This document shows, piece after piece, positions 26,478 through 34,114 of a stretch of 64,000 nucleotides of DNA. Position 1 is the first letter of the stretch. Each line of letters opens with the position of its first letter. The notes beneath the pieces were generated by a model. The model was given only the letters and a program-made list of their open reading frames with translations. It was not told the origin of the DNA and did not search any database. A program made the translations under genes and the position numbers. Origin of the DNA: Carboxylicivirga sp. M1479 (GTDB lineage: Bacteria > Bacteroidota > Bacteroidia > Bacteroidales > Marinilabiliaceae); NCBI RefSeq assembly GCF_007097485.1, contig NZ_VKDE01000001.1, forward strand, positions 126,925 through 190,924, read 5' to 3'.

Positions 26478-27725
26478 CTATTTCTTCTTCTTTTTTTTCT
26501 TCTTTGCCAAATACTCATCTTCTTCGGCTGCTGCTTCTCTCATTAGGGTTTTCCAATCGGCGTGAGTTTCAGCTGAGAAGTCAAGTGTATCGGCATACTC
26601 TTCATGATCAATGTCGGTAACATTAATAGGATAACCAGTGTACTCTTCAATGTTGGTAAGTAGTTCTTTTTCCTCTTCACTGCAAAAAGCAATAGCAAAT
26701 CCTTTTTGCTTACCACGGCCTGTTCGTCCAACACGGTGCACATAGTTTTCTGGGTGCTTTTCGGGTAAATCATAATTCACCACATAGTCAACATTCGGGA
26801 TATCGACACCACGTGCACTCACATCGGTAGCGATAAGTAGTTTAACTTCGCCCGTTTTAAATGCTTTCATTACTTCATCGCGCTGATTCTGTGTTTTATC
26901 ACTATGAATAGATACAGCAGTAATGTTAACTCGTTCCATGGCTTTAAGCACTCGCTCACATCGTACTTTTGTACGTACAAAAACCAATATTTTTTTATCG
27001 GGATTGGCATTTACTATTCGCTCCAGAAAGAAACGCTTATCATCCATGTTGATAAAAGCTACCGAGTGATCGATATTTTTGGCAACTGGGTTTTTGGGTG
27101 ATATCTGTATGCGAATAGGTTTTCGAACAAGAGAGTAGGCTAATTTCTTAATTTTAGCATCAATGGTTGCCGAAAAGAACAATGTCTGACGTTGCTTTGG
27201 CAAATATTTGATTAAGTCCTCAATGTCTTTATAAAAGCCTAAGTCAAGCATATGATCGGCCTCATCCAGTACCAACATTTCGGCATTGTACACTTTTACA
27301 ACTCCTTGGTTAATGAAGTCGAACAGGCGGCCTGGTGTGGCTATCAAAACGTCGATGCCTTTTTGTAATCGTTCAATTTGATCATCTTGATCAACACCAC
27401 CATAGATAGCCGCGAACTTTAAAGAGGTGTTTTTACCAATTTGCTTAAATACATCGGCAATCTGTTTTGCTAATTCGTGTGTTGGAACCATTACAATGCA
27501 CCGAACACCGTTATCGGGGTTCTTTTGTTTTTTTAATAAGAGCTGAAGGATGGGAATAACAAAAGCAGCTGACTTACCAGTACCTGTTTGAGCAATGGCC
27601 AATACATCTTCTCTTTCAAGAATTGCTGGTATTGCTTTAAACTGAATATCCGTTGGACGCTTAAATCCTAGGGCTTCAATGCTTTTTAAAATTTTACTGT
27701 TTAAGCCAAATTCTGCAAACTTCAT
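26478..27725 (-). CDS. DEAD-box ATP-dependent RNA helicase (RhlE-like)
   Basis: 415 residues. Motifs occur in order: Q-motif (RPTDIQFKAIP), motif I (AQTGTGKSAAF), Ia (VPTHELAKQ), II (VLDEADHML), III (FFSATI), IV-V (LIATDVSARGVDIPNVD) and VI (HRVGRTGRG). The C-terminal extension ends in a run of eight lysines, which probably adds RNA affinity. It remodels rRNA or mRNA structure; the short RhlE-type core makes rhlE a fair but unproven name. A good minus-strand -7 box lies just upstream. Confidence 0.92.
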   Translation of the reverse strand: MKFAEFGLNSKILKSIEALGFKRPTDIQFKAIPAILEREDVLAIAQTGTGKSAAFVIPILQLLLKKQKNPDNGVRCIVMVPTHELAKQIADVFKQIGKNTSLKFAAIYGGVDQDDQIERLQKGIDVLIATPGRLFDFINQGVVKVYNAEMLVLDEADHMLDLGFYKDIEDLIKYLPKQRQTLFFSATIDAKIKKLAYSLVRKPIRIQISPKNPVAKNIDHSVAFINMDDKRFFLERIVNANPDKKILVFVRTKVRCERVLKAMERVNITAVSIHSDKTQNQRDEVMKAFKTGEVKLLIATDVSARGVDIPNVDYVVNYDLPEKHPENYVHRVGRTGRGKQKGFAIAFCSEEEKELLTNIEEYTGYPINVTDIDHEEYADTLDFSAETHADWKTLMREAAAEEDEYLAKKKKKKKK

Positions 27726-27741
27726 CTCTTACTATTTTCGG

Positions 27742-27749
27742 CAAAGATA
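27742..27749 (-). promoter_or_regulatory. Candidate -7 box TATCTTTG for the DEAD helicase gene
   Basis: On the minus strand, TAnnTTTG 17 bases before the ATG, with TTGAC ~23 bases further upstream as a -33 candidate. Confidence 0.55.
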
Positions 27750-28006
27750 CGATTTAAAGTAAGAATTTTTGTCAATGATACTCTATGTGGCAAGTTCATG
27801 TAAATAATTCAAACGTATACCTTGTTTGAAGATTGTAAATACTTGACTGGGAACATTACCGTACAGGTTCGAGGCAAAATGATTTAAGGCTAGTTCCGAT
27901 TACTCCTAGAAGAAAATAAACGTAGTAGTTTAGGAGCCAAAATAAATAAGTATTCCTCCGTACTTTTTTACTATAATTGTTGCCGTTTTTAACCTAATAC
28001 CATACT

Positions 28007-29083
28007 ATGATTTACAACAGTCACATCCATACGTTTAAGGATACTGATATACCTCGAGCTTTTTTACCTTTGGGGTTGGTACGTATTTTATCGACTAAAC
28101 GTGGAGCACGTATTATTTCAAAAATCTTGAATAACATCAATCCGTTTTCTGATAACGATGCTTTTGATCGCTACGTTAAGTTTGTTGAAATTGGTCGCCT
28201 AGGTTCACAAGAGGCCATCTTTAAAGAGTGTAAGCGGTTTTATCCACGTGATAGTCGATTTGGTGTTCTGGCTATGGATATGGCCTATATGGGAGCGGGG
28301 AAAGTGCCGCGTAGCTATAAAGATCAGCTGCAGGAATTGGGTGAACTCAAACAAAAATGTCCCGAAGTAATTCCATTTGTTCATATTGATCCGCGTCGAG
28401 AGGGGTATCTGGAACTATTGAAACTATGTGTTGAAGAGTGGGGCTATAGAGGTGTGAAAGTGTATCCGCCTTTGGGTTACTTTCCTTACGACGAACGAAT
28501 GTATCCTGTATATGAATACTGTCAAAAGCATTCATTACCTGTGATTACCCATTGCAGTCCGTTTAACCCTGTTCACTTCAAGGGTAAAAAGAAAGAACTA
28601 CGCGCTCTTCTTCAAAAATCAAAAGATCAAATTGATACCAAAGGAATGAGTCGTAAGGTAATGTGCTCTCAATTTACCAATCCTTTGAATTGGGAGTATG
28701 TGATGGCCGATTTTCCGGATTTAAAATTGTGTTTGGGACACTTTGGTTCATCGCATTATTGGAAACAGTTTCTTGATAATCCGGGAAAATCTGATAATTG
28801 GTTTTTGGTTATTAAGGAGATGCTGGAGAAGTACCCAAATTTATATTCCGACATCTCTTTTACGCTGAATGAACAAGAGTTTTTTCCTTTGCTAAAAGTG
28901 CTTTTGCAAGATAAGGTCATACGACCTAAGGTATTGTTTGGGTCGGATTATTATATGGTAGAGACCGAAGCTACTGAACGACGTTTTAGTATTGACTTGC
29001 GTGCTTTTTTGGGTGAAAAAGATTTTATGACCATTGCAAAAGATAATCCTGAACGATTCTTTAAGACTAAGCTGAAGGAATAG
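28007..29083 (+). CDS. Amidohydrolase-2 family metal-dependent hydrolase
   Basis: 358 residues. It opens with the H-x-H metal pair in NSHIHTF. Other TIM-barrel amidohydrolase signs are GVKVYPPLGYFPYDERMYPVYEYC, VITHCSPF (conserved His), LCLGHFGSS and the C-terminal VLFGSDYYM (metal Asp), the usual PF04909 order. There is no signal peptide, so it is cytoplasmic. The substrate (amide, lactone or carboxylate) cannot be told from sequence. A perfect hairpin follows 27 bases after the stop. Confidence 0.82.
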   Translation: MIYNSHIHTFKDTDIPRAFLPLGLVRILSTKRGARIISKILNNINPFSDNDAFDRYVKFVEIGRLGSQEAIFKECKRFYPRDSRFGVLAMDMAYMGAGKVPRSYKDQLQELGELKQKCPEVIPFVHIDPRREGYLELLKLCVEEWGYRGVKVYPPLGYFPYDERMYPVYEYCQKHSLPVITHCSPFNPVHFKGKKKELRALLQKSKDQIDTKGMSRKVMCSQFTNPLNWEYVMADFPDLKLCLGHFGSSHYWKQFLDNPGKSDNWFLVIKEMLEKYPNLYSDISFTLNEQEFFPLLKVLLQDKVIRPKVLFGSDYYMVETEATERRFSIDLRAFLGEKDFMTIAKDNPERFFKTKLKE

Positions 29084-29110
29084 GCAAAGTTGCATCTGAA
29101 CTTGCAAGCA

Positions 29111-29141
29111 CCGATGTCATCGCTCTGAGCGATGACATCGG
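29111..29141. terminator. Perfect 14-bp hairpin after the amidohydrolase gene
   Basis: CCGATGTCATCGCT-ctg-AGCGATGACATCGG, no mismatch. It lacks a long T-run (cgtttattt), so it may be a 3'-end stabilising hairpin as much as a terminator. Confidence 0.6.
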
Positions 29142-29226
29142 CGTTTATTTGTGCCAATCTACATTGGGTACTATTCACGGTGCACTTTTTATTGCTTTAA
29201 TCGCTTTCTATTTGTAAGTTGCTTTC

Positions 29227-29466
29227 ATGAATAATCGAGATAAGGAAACCACTGTTGAAGTATACTCCGGAACATTATGGGAAGCAGAAATGGTGCGTTC
29301 TCTTATTGAAACGGCTCAAATACCCAATTTCATGAAGAATACGATTTTGAATCATTCGATGTATGATCCCATACAATCGGAGGGAGCAAAGGTTATTGTT
29401 TTGGCTAAGGATGAGTATGAAGCACGTATAATCGTAAAGAATTACATTAATAACCTAAAAACATAA
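29227..29466 (+). CDS. DUF2007-family small protein
   Basis: 79 residues. The layout fits DUF2007 (a PII-like ferredoxin fold of unknown role): VEVYSGTLWEAEMVRSLIETAQIPNFM, a polar middle, then AKVIVLAKDEYEARIIVKNYI. It is cytoplasmic. It ends four bases before the next gene, so the two form a small operon. Confidence 0.75.
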   Translation: MNNRDKETTVEVYSGTLWEAEMVRSLIETAQIPNFMKNTILNHSMYDPIQSEGAKVIVLAKDEYEARIIVKNYINNLKT

Positions 29467-29470
29467 ATGT

Positions 29471-29851
29471 ATGAATACAATGGTATTATTAGCTGGTATT
29501 GTGGCTGGTTTAGCAACACTTGGACATTTTACTGCCGGAACAAAGCTTTATTTAAAACCCTTTTTGGCTTGTGATTTAGATCCTGTACCTAAGAATGTGA
29601 TTCTTTCAGTTTTTCATTATGTGTCGGTGTATCAAATTTTTTCGTCGTTGATACTTGTGATGGTGGGTATTAATTTTGAAAACTGTATGCACGATCCAAC
29701 AATGGTGCTTAATTTTATAGGTATTAACTACGGATTTTTTGCACTTGTTCAAATTGTTATTGCACTTACATCATCGGTTAAAGGTGGGCTTTTTAAGATG
29801 TTTCAGTGGATATTTTGGGTGTTAATTGCCGTATTGGTGTTTATCAGATAA
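29471..29851 (+). CDS. Four-helix membrane protein of unknown function
   Basis: 126 residues with four predicted membrane helices (about 4-24, 45-65, 77-97 and 107-125). A His in the first helix (LGHFTAGTKLYLKPFL) and FHYVSVYQ in the second are candidate functional residues. I recognise similar small integral-membrane proteins in Bacteroidota but no function. It is coupled to the DUF2007 gene. Confidence 0.65.
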   Translation: MNTMVLLAGIVAGLATLGHFTAGTKLYLKPFLACDLDPVPKNVILSVFHYVSVYQIFSSLILVMVGINFENCMHDPTMVLNFIGINYGFFALVQIVIALTSSVKGGLFKMFQWIFWVLIAVLVFIR

Positions 29852-29856
29852 AAGAT

Positions 29857-29903
29857 AAGGATCGTAACTTGATTGGCATATTACTTATCGATTTACGATC
29901 CTT
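29857..29903. repeat. Inverted repeat AAGGATCGTAA / TTACGATCCTT
   Basis: Perfect 11-bp arms at 29857-29867 and 29893-29903 with a 25-base spacer, six bases after the stop codon. Probably a transcript-end hairpin for the 29227-29851 operon; there is only a short T-run. Confidence 0.5.
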
Positions 29904-29916
29904 TACTGCAAAAAAA

Positions 29917-29951
29917 GAACAGGCTGCTAAAGGGTAAGAAGCAGACTGTTC
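29917..29951 (-). terminator. Terminator of the sulfur/respiratory operon
   Basis: Minus strand: GAACAGtCTGCTT ... AGCAGCCTGTTC stem followed by TTTTTTT (plus-strand A-run at 29909-29916). Confidence 0.8.
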
Positions 29952-29982
29952 AAAATCAAAATTAACTGATTAAGGGATGTTT

Positions 29983-30822
29983 TTAAGAAACAACCTTATT
30001 GGCTGTTACCCATTCGTTATAAGCACCATCGTATACTTTTACATTGGTGTATCCTAGTTTTGTTGTCATTATCGTATAAAGTAAACCAGCACGTGTACTT
30101 GTTTGACAGTACAAGATAACTTCTTTGTCTTTAGTAACTCCTTTTGAAGCGAATAATTTATTTAAATCGTCGGCGGTTTTGATTAAACCTTTGTCATCGC
30201 GCATTAAATCAGAATTGATACTAATGGCTCCTTCAATGTGACCTTTACTTTTCGGATCTGTTCCGTTAAAGTAGTTATCGGCACGTGCATCAACCAACAC
30301 CACATTGCCATTGCTTTTTTTTGTCTTTACATCATTCATGGTTAAATACGATGAACGATTTAACTTGGCTGTAACAGTTGTTTTCTTAGGCATTTTAGGT
30401 GTGCGAGTCACTGGTTTACGTGCTGCTTTCCATGCGTCCAGATTACCATCTAATAAACGAACATTAGATGCACCCATCATTTTCATAATCCAGTACATAC
30501 GACCAGCATTGCTACCTTTATTACAATACAATACAATCTCTTTGTTAAAATCAACACCATGTGCACCCATTACTTTGCATAGCTCAGCATCGTTTTTAAG
30601 CATGCCTTCAATAGGTGTTTTACTTGATAATTCCTCAACTGGAAAATTAATTGAATTGCGAATGTGTACCTTTTTATATTCTGTTGATTTACGGGCGTCA
30701 ATAATAAGCACTTCTTTGTTGTTAATTTTACCAGCCAGCTCTTTAACCGAAATGAAATCGCCCTGTGCAGCTGCTCCCAATGTATAAATAACAAGGGCTG
30801 CTATTATACTTAATCTCTTCAT
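29983..30822 (-). CDS. Exported tandem rhodanese (sulfurtransferase)
   Basis: 279 residues with a signal peptide (about 1-20, GAAAQ). Two rhodanese domains follow: the first with the active loop C-N-K-G-S-N-A (LYCNKGSNAGRMYWIM), the second with C-Q-T-S-T-R-A (LYCQTSTRAGLLYTIM). Both keep the catalytic Cys, unlike many tandem rhodaneses where one domain is inactive. It should move sulfane sulfur in the periplasm. It is the last gene of the six-gene minus-strand operon, 17 bases after the porin gene. Confidence 0.88.
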   Translation of the reverse strand: MKRLSIIAALVIYTLGAAAQGDFISVKELAGKINNKEVLIIDARKSTEYKKVHIRNSINFPVEELSSKTPIEGMLKNDAELCKVMGAHGVDFNKEIVLYCNKGSNAGRMYWIMKMMGASNVRLLDGNLDAWKAARKPVTRTPKMPKKTTVTAKLNRSSYLTMNDVKTKKSNGNVVLVDARADNYFNGTDPKSKGHIEGAISINSDLMRDDKGLIKTADDLNKLFASKGVTKDKEVILYCQTSTRAGLLYTIMTTKLGYTNVKVYDGAYNEWVTANKVVS

Positions 30823-30839
30823 ATTGTTTGTTTTATCGA

Positions 30840-31853
30840 TTAAAATCTTACTTGCATTTGAACGTATAATCCATCATTCTTCACTTCAGTTGGAGCTTCT
30901 GCTCTGTACAAGTAGTTCACTTGCAGGCGTGTCCAATCGTTAAAGAAGTAGTTAACACCAAATGTCATAATATCCTCTTTATAATCATTTAGGCCAGCGT
31001 CAAAGAATTCATACTTAAAAACAGGCTCAATATTCCATTTGGTCATGTACATTGCTTGCATGTATGCACCACTGCGCTCATCGCCTAATGCAATTAGTTC
31101 GCCACCGCAGCCACCACCAAGTGAGCGGTCATATTCACCTTGATCAACAATGTATTCTCCCATTGCTCTGAAACTTCCAAGATTTACTTCTGCCTCTAGG
31201 GCGTATGATGTACGTTCGTCATCATCATTGGTAGGGTATCCATAACGATAACTACCACCAACATATAAGAAATCTAATGGATGAAATACAACACGGCCGA
31301 TCACATCTTTTGAATTGTTATTGTCTTTTTTAAGTCCGGCACCATTCATGTATGCCAAACGATATTGCATAAAAGTGCTACGATCGCCTCCCAATAACAT
31401 GATACCCATGTCGCGTTGTGGTACTACTAATTGATCGGCTGCTCTAGAGCGAAAAATTGTATGTAAGCCACTACAAGCAGTTCCGCCTAAATCCATACTA
31501 AAAGGGTTTTTGAACGAACCCATCGATACTTTAGCCCATTCGTAGCGTCCATAAGTAATAAATGCATCAAGTAGGTAGGCACTTCCATTGCTGCTAAGCA
31601 TCGGACTCATTTCCATTACTACGTAATAAGAGAAGTCGTAAGGTATATTTCCTGTAGCACCTAGTCGGGCACGACGAAAACCGAATGTACTCGACGTTTC
31701 TTCCCCATATGTGCTGCTATATTCAGTTTGTAAGAATCCAAAAACTCTTAGGGCCTCATCGTCAGCTGCTCCACCTTCACATCCTTGTGCAAATGATGTT
31801 GTTGAGACTGCCATGGTCATAGAGATTAATAATAATAGGACTTTATTGATCAT
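30840..31853 (-). CDS. OprO/OprP-like outer-membrane porin
   Basis: 337 residues. Signal peptide to about residue 23 (TSFAQ), then GFLQTEYSS and TFGFRRARLGATGNIPYDFSYYVVMEMSP, the N-terminal signature of the phosphate-selective porin (OprO/P) family. It ends in an aromatic strand (GLYVQMQVRF). A Cys-containing mature start (GCEGGAADDE) and a Gly-Gly-Gly-Cys-Gly-Gly loop are unusual. In this operon it may admit or release an inorganic sulfur oxyanion such as thiosulfate or tetrathionate; that is inferred from context only. Confidence 0.8.
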   Translation of the reverse strand: MINKVLLLLISMTMAVSTTSFAQGCEGGAADDEALRVFGFLQTEYSSTYGEETSSTFGFRRARLGATGNIPYDFSYYVVMEMSPMLSSNGSAYLLDAFITYGRYEWAKVSMGSFKNPFSMDLGGTACSGLHTIFRSRAADQLVVPQRDMGIMLLGGDRSTFMQYRLAYMNGAGLKKDNNNSKDVIGRVVFHPLDFLYVGGSYRYGYPTNDDDERTSYALEAEVNLGSFRAMGEYIVDQGEYDRSLGGGCGGELIALGDERSGAYMQAMYMTKWNIEPVFKYEFFDAGLNDYKEDIMTFGVNYFFNDWTRLQVNYLYRAEAPTEVKNDGLYVQMQVRF

Positions 31854-31926
31854 ATCAGTTGTGTTAGATTAGAAATTAAAGCTATCTACCATGAGGTAGA
31901 TAACTTTAATAAGTTTTTTTAATGGC

Positions 31927-32925
31927 TTAATGAGAGTCCGTACAGAATGAAAAATCTTTCGAATTAGAATCGCCACCCCATTGGTTTGTAGTCCAGTTGC
32001 TATTTGAATTGAATAATTTATTCATTCCAAAAGTTAAACTGTACGCATCATAACCGATTACATTAAGATAGGCTGAAATCACAGCAGAAGTTTGACCAGT
32101 GTAGCAGTATGTTACAATGTCTTTACTTGGATCTAAATTAGTCATTGAAGCATCAGCTGGTTCTATTGGATCAATTAATAGAGGTAATAATCTTTTAGCC
32201 CCATCAATATGTCCAAAAGCACCATAATCAGTAGTGTTAAAGTAGTTATTGATGAAATAATTAGTTGGAGTTGCTAATACATCCCCAGCACCTGCGGTTT
32301 TAAAACCTTGTGAGATAACATACTCAACACGTTCTTTTAGTATATCTGCACCAGTTGTGGCTGTCGATGTAAATGTAGGTAGATCATAAACTTTACGTTC
32401 TGGTTCTGAACCATACGACCAGTTATTATGTCCATCAGCTAAGTCGTCAATTTGCGGAGTCCAACTATCAGTTGTTCCACTCCAACTACTCATACCCCAT
32501 TTAAGAGCCTGAGCATCGTGATAACCATATAAACGTAATAAAGAAGTGGCGTAACAAGCTGTTTGACCAGTGTAACAAACTACTAATATTGGATCTGTTG
32601 CGTTAGCAGCTTCTGTTAAAATGTTTTTAAAATCAACGTTAACAGCCCCCTGAATGTGGCTTGCACCAAACTTCTCTGCACTTCTGATATCAATTATGTG
32701 CTTTCCAGTAATTACACCATCACTAGGAGGACCCATAACAAACTTTTGGCCGGCAGAGTTTTTAATTACATGGTTAAGATCCATGTCAATGTCCACCAAA
32801 TGATCCATTAAAACCTCTGCTGGATTAATAGCAGGTGTTCCATCATCACCATCATCCTTACAACCAGTGAAAAGCATTGCACTTATGGCAAGCATTAAAA
32901 ATGAATAACGAAATAGATTTTTCAT
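31927..32925 (-). CDS. Rhodanese-domain lipoprotein (two domains)
   Basis: 332 residues. The lipobox LFTGC near residue 22 indicates a lipoprotein. Two rhodanese-like domains each have an identical active loop start, C-Y-T-G-Q-T: VVCYTGQTACYATSLLRLYGY and YCYTGQTSAVISAYLNVIGY. The conserved IDIRSAEKFGASHIQGAVNVDF marks the first domain. It should bind or transfer sulfur at the membrane surface facing the periplasm or outside. It is the middle gene of the operon, with 51 and 73 bases to its neighbours. Confidence 0.87.
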   Translation of the reverse strand: MKNLFRYSFLMLAISAMLFTGCKDDGDDGTPAINPAEVLMDHLVDIDMDLNHVIKNSAGQKFVMGPPSDGVITGKHIIDIRSAEKFGASHIQGAVNVDFKNILTEAANATDPILVVCYTGQTACYATSLLRLYGYHDAQALKWGMSSWSGTTDSWTPQIDDLADGHNNWSYGSEPERKVYDLPTFTSTATTGADILKERVEYVISQGFKTAGAGDVLATPTNYFINNYFNTTDYGAFGHIDGAKRLLPLLIDPIEPADASMTNLDPSKDIVTYCYTGQTSAVISAYLNVIGYDAYSLTFGMNKLFNSNSNWTTNQWGGDSNSKDFSFCTDSH

Positions 32926-32976
32926 AATAAAATAGATTTAATAATTATTAATTGGATTTAAATTTGAGTTTATATT

Positions 32977-33486
32977 TTAGCAACCTCCACCATCATCGTG
33001 TTTGGCAGGACCGCCAGCTAACATCTCCAGGTTTTTGTCGCAAAAGTCAGGGAATGAAAGTTCCCAGTTTTTCCAACCACCGTCTAGTACCAGCACTTTT
33101 TTAAAGCCCATTTGCATAAGGGTTTGAGCGGCTAAAGCCGAGCGTTTTCCTTTTTTACAATACAGAATTAAAGTTTCTTCTTTTGTTGGCATGTACAATC
33201 CTTCTGTTTCCCAAAAGTTTTCTGTAGCAATGTTAAATTCAATGCTTCCACGTGGAATATTTACAGCACCTGGGATAAATCCGTAGTAATGCTCGGTATT
33301 CTGACGTACATCTATGACATTAAATATTTCCTCCGATTCCATAATCTTCATTAGATCGGTAGGGGAAACAGTTGTAATGATTTTTGATGCATTTTCAACC
33401 ATTAAATCAACGGTTAAATTACTTGGCTGAGTTTGACAACTTAAAAGCCCAAATAGGCATGCGGTATATATTATTAGTTTCTTCAT
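32977..33486 (-). CDS. Single-domain rhodanese lipoprotein
   Basis: 169 residues. The lipobox GLLSC near residue 17 precedes one rhodanese domain (FNVIDVRQNTEHYYGFIPGAVNIPRGSIEF; active loop C-K-K-G-K-R-S-A). The CxxGxRS/A loop is the sulfurtransferase type. The tail ends GGGC, giving a second Cys for possible persulfide relay or metal binding. The gene starts 5 bases after the cytochrome b gene stop, so coupling is tight. Confidence 0.88.
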   Translation of the reverse strand: MKKLIIYTACLFGLLSCQTQPSNLTVDLMVENASKIITTVSPTDLMKIMESEEIFNVIDVRQNTEHYYGFIPGAVNIPRGSIEFNIATENFWETEGLYMPTKEETLILYCKKGKRSALAAQTLMQMGFKKVLVLDGGWKNWELSFPDFCDKNLEMLAGGPAKHDDGGGC

Positions 33487-33491
33487 GGTTA

Positions 33492-34112
33492 TTAGTTTTT
33501 AGATATTTCAGTTTCGTGTTCAGTTTCTAATTCTTCGTAACCGGTTATCATGGCTTGTAAATTGGATGTAACAGTGTGTCCGGTTGTTATTAAGTACAAG
33601 TGTGCCATTACAAAGGCAACCAATAGAAATGCCCCCAATGTGTGGAGTACAGCAACAGCTTCAAGCCCTTCCAGCGTAAATGGATTATCTGGATAATGGA
33701 AAAATAGGTAGGCAAAACCAGTGATTAACTGAACTGGAAATACCAAAATGATCAAACCAAAGTAGATGATGCGCTGTAAAGGATTAAGTTTACTATCTAC
33801 TGTTTTCTTTACCGGATGTGGAGCTTTTTTAAAAATACCCACGAGGTAATACATGGCTTGTTGTTTCACATTGTTACGAACGGGCACAAACTGCTTACTT
33901 TGACCCGTTACCAGCATCCAAAAGATGGCAAATATGGTAAGGATAAGGAAGCCCCAGCCAGCTACCGAGTGCAGTCGTACTGCTGTTTCAAATCCGAATG
34001 CTTCAAATGTGCTATGGATTTCAAAACCAGTTATCATTAAAAGCAAGATGAGAACCATTTGCGACCAATGCCAAAAGCGTTCAAATCGACTGTATATTTT
34101 TACTTTATTCAT
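33492..34112 (-). CDS. Cytochrome b561-type membrane subunit
   Basis: 206 residues with four membrane helices. Candidate heme b histidines are H15 (ERFWHWSQ), H48 (VRLHSVAGWGF), H157 (VLHTLGAF) and H171 (VMAHLYL), placed as in di-heme cytochrome b subunits of formate dehydrogenase/hydrogenase/thiosulfate reductase type. It most likely passes quinol electrons to the octaheme cytochrome encoded 2 bases upstream. There is no soluble domain. This pairing supports a quinol-linked respiratory reductase. Confidence 0.85.
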   Translation of the reverse strand: MNKVKIYSRFERFWHWSQMVLILLLMITGFEIHSTFEAFGFETAVRLHSVAGWGFLILTIFAIFWMLVTGQSKQFVPVRNNVKQQAMYYLVGIFKKAPHPVKKTVDSKLNPLQRIIYFGLIILVFPVQLITGFAYLFFHYPDNPFTLEGLEAVAVLHTLGAFLLVAFVMAHLYLITTGHTVTSNLQAMITGYEELETEHETEISKN

Positions 34113-34114
34113 AA

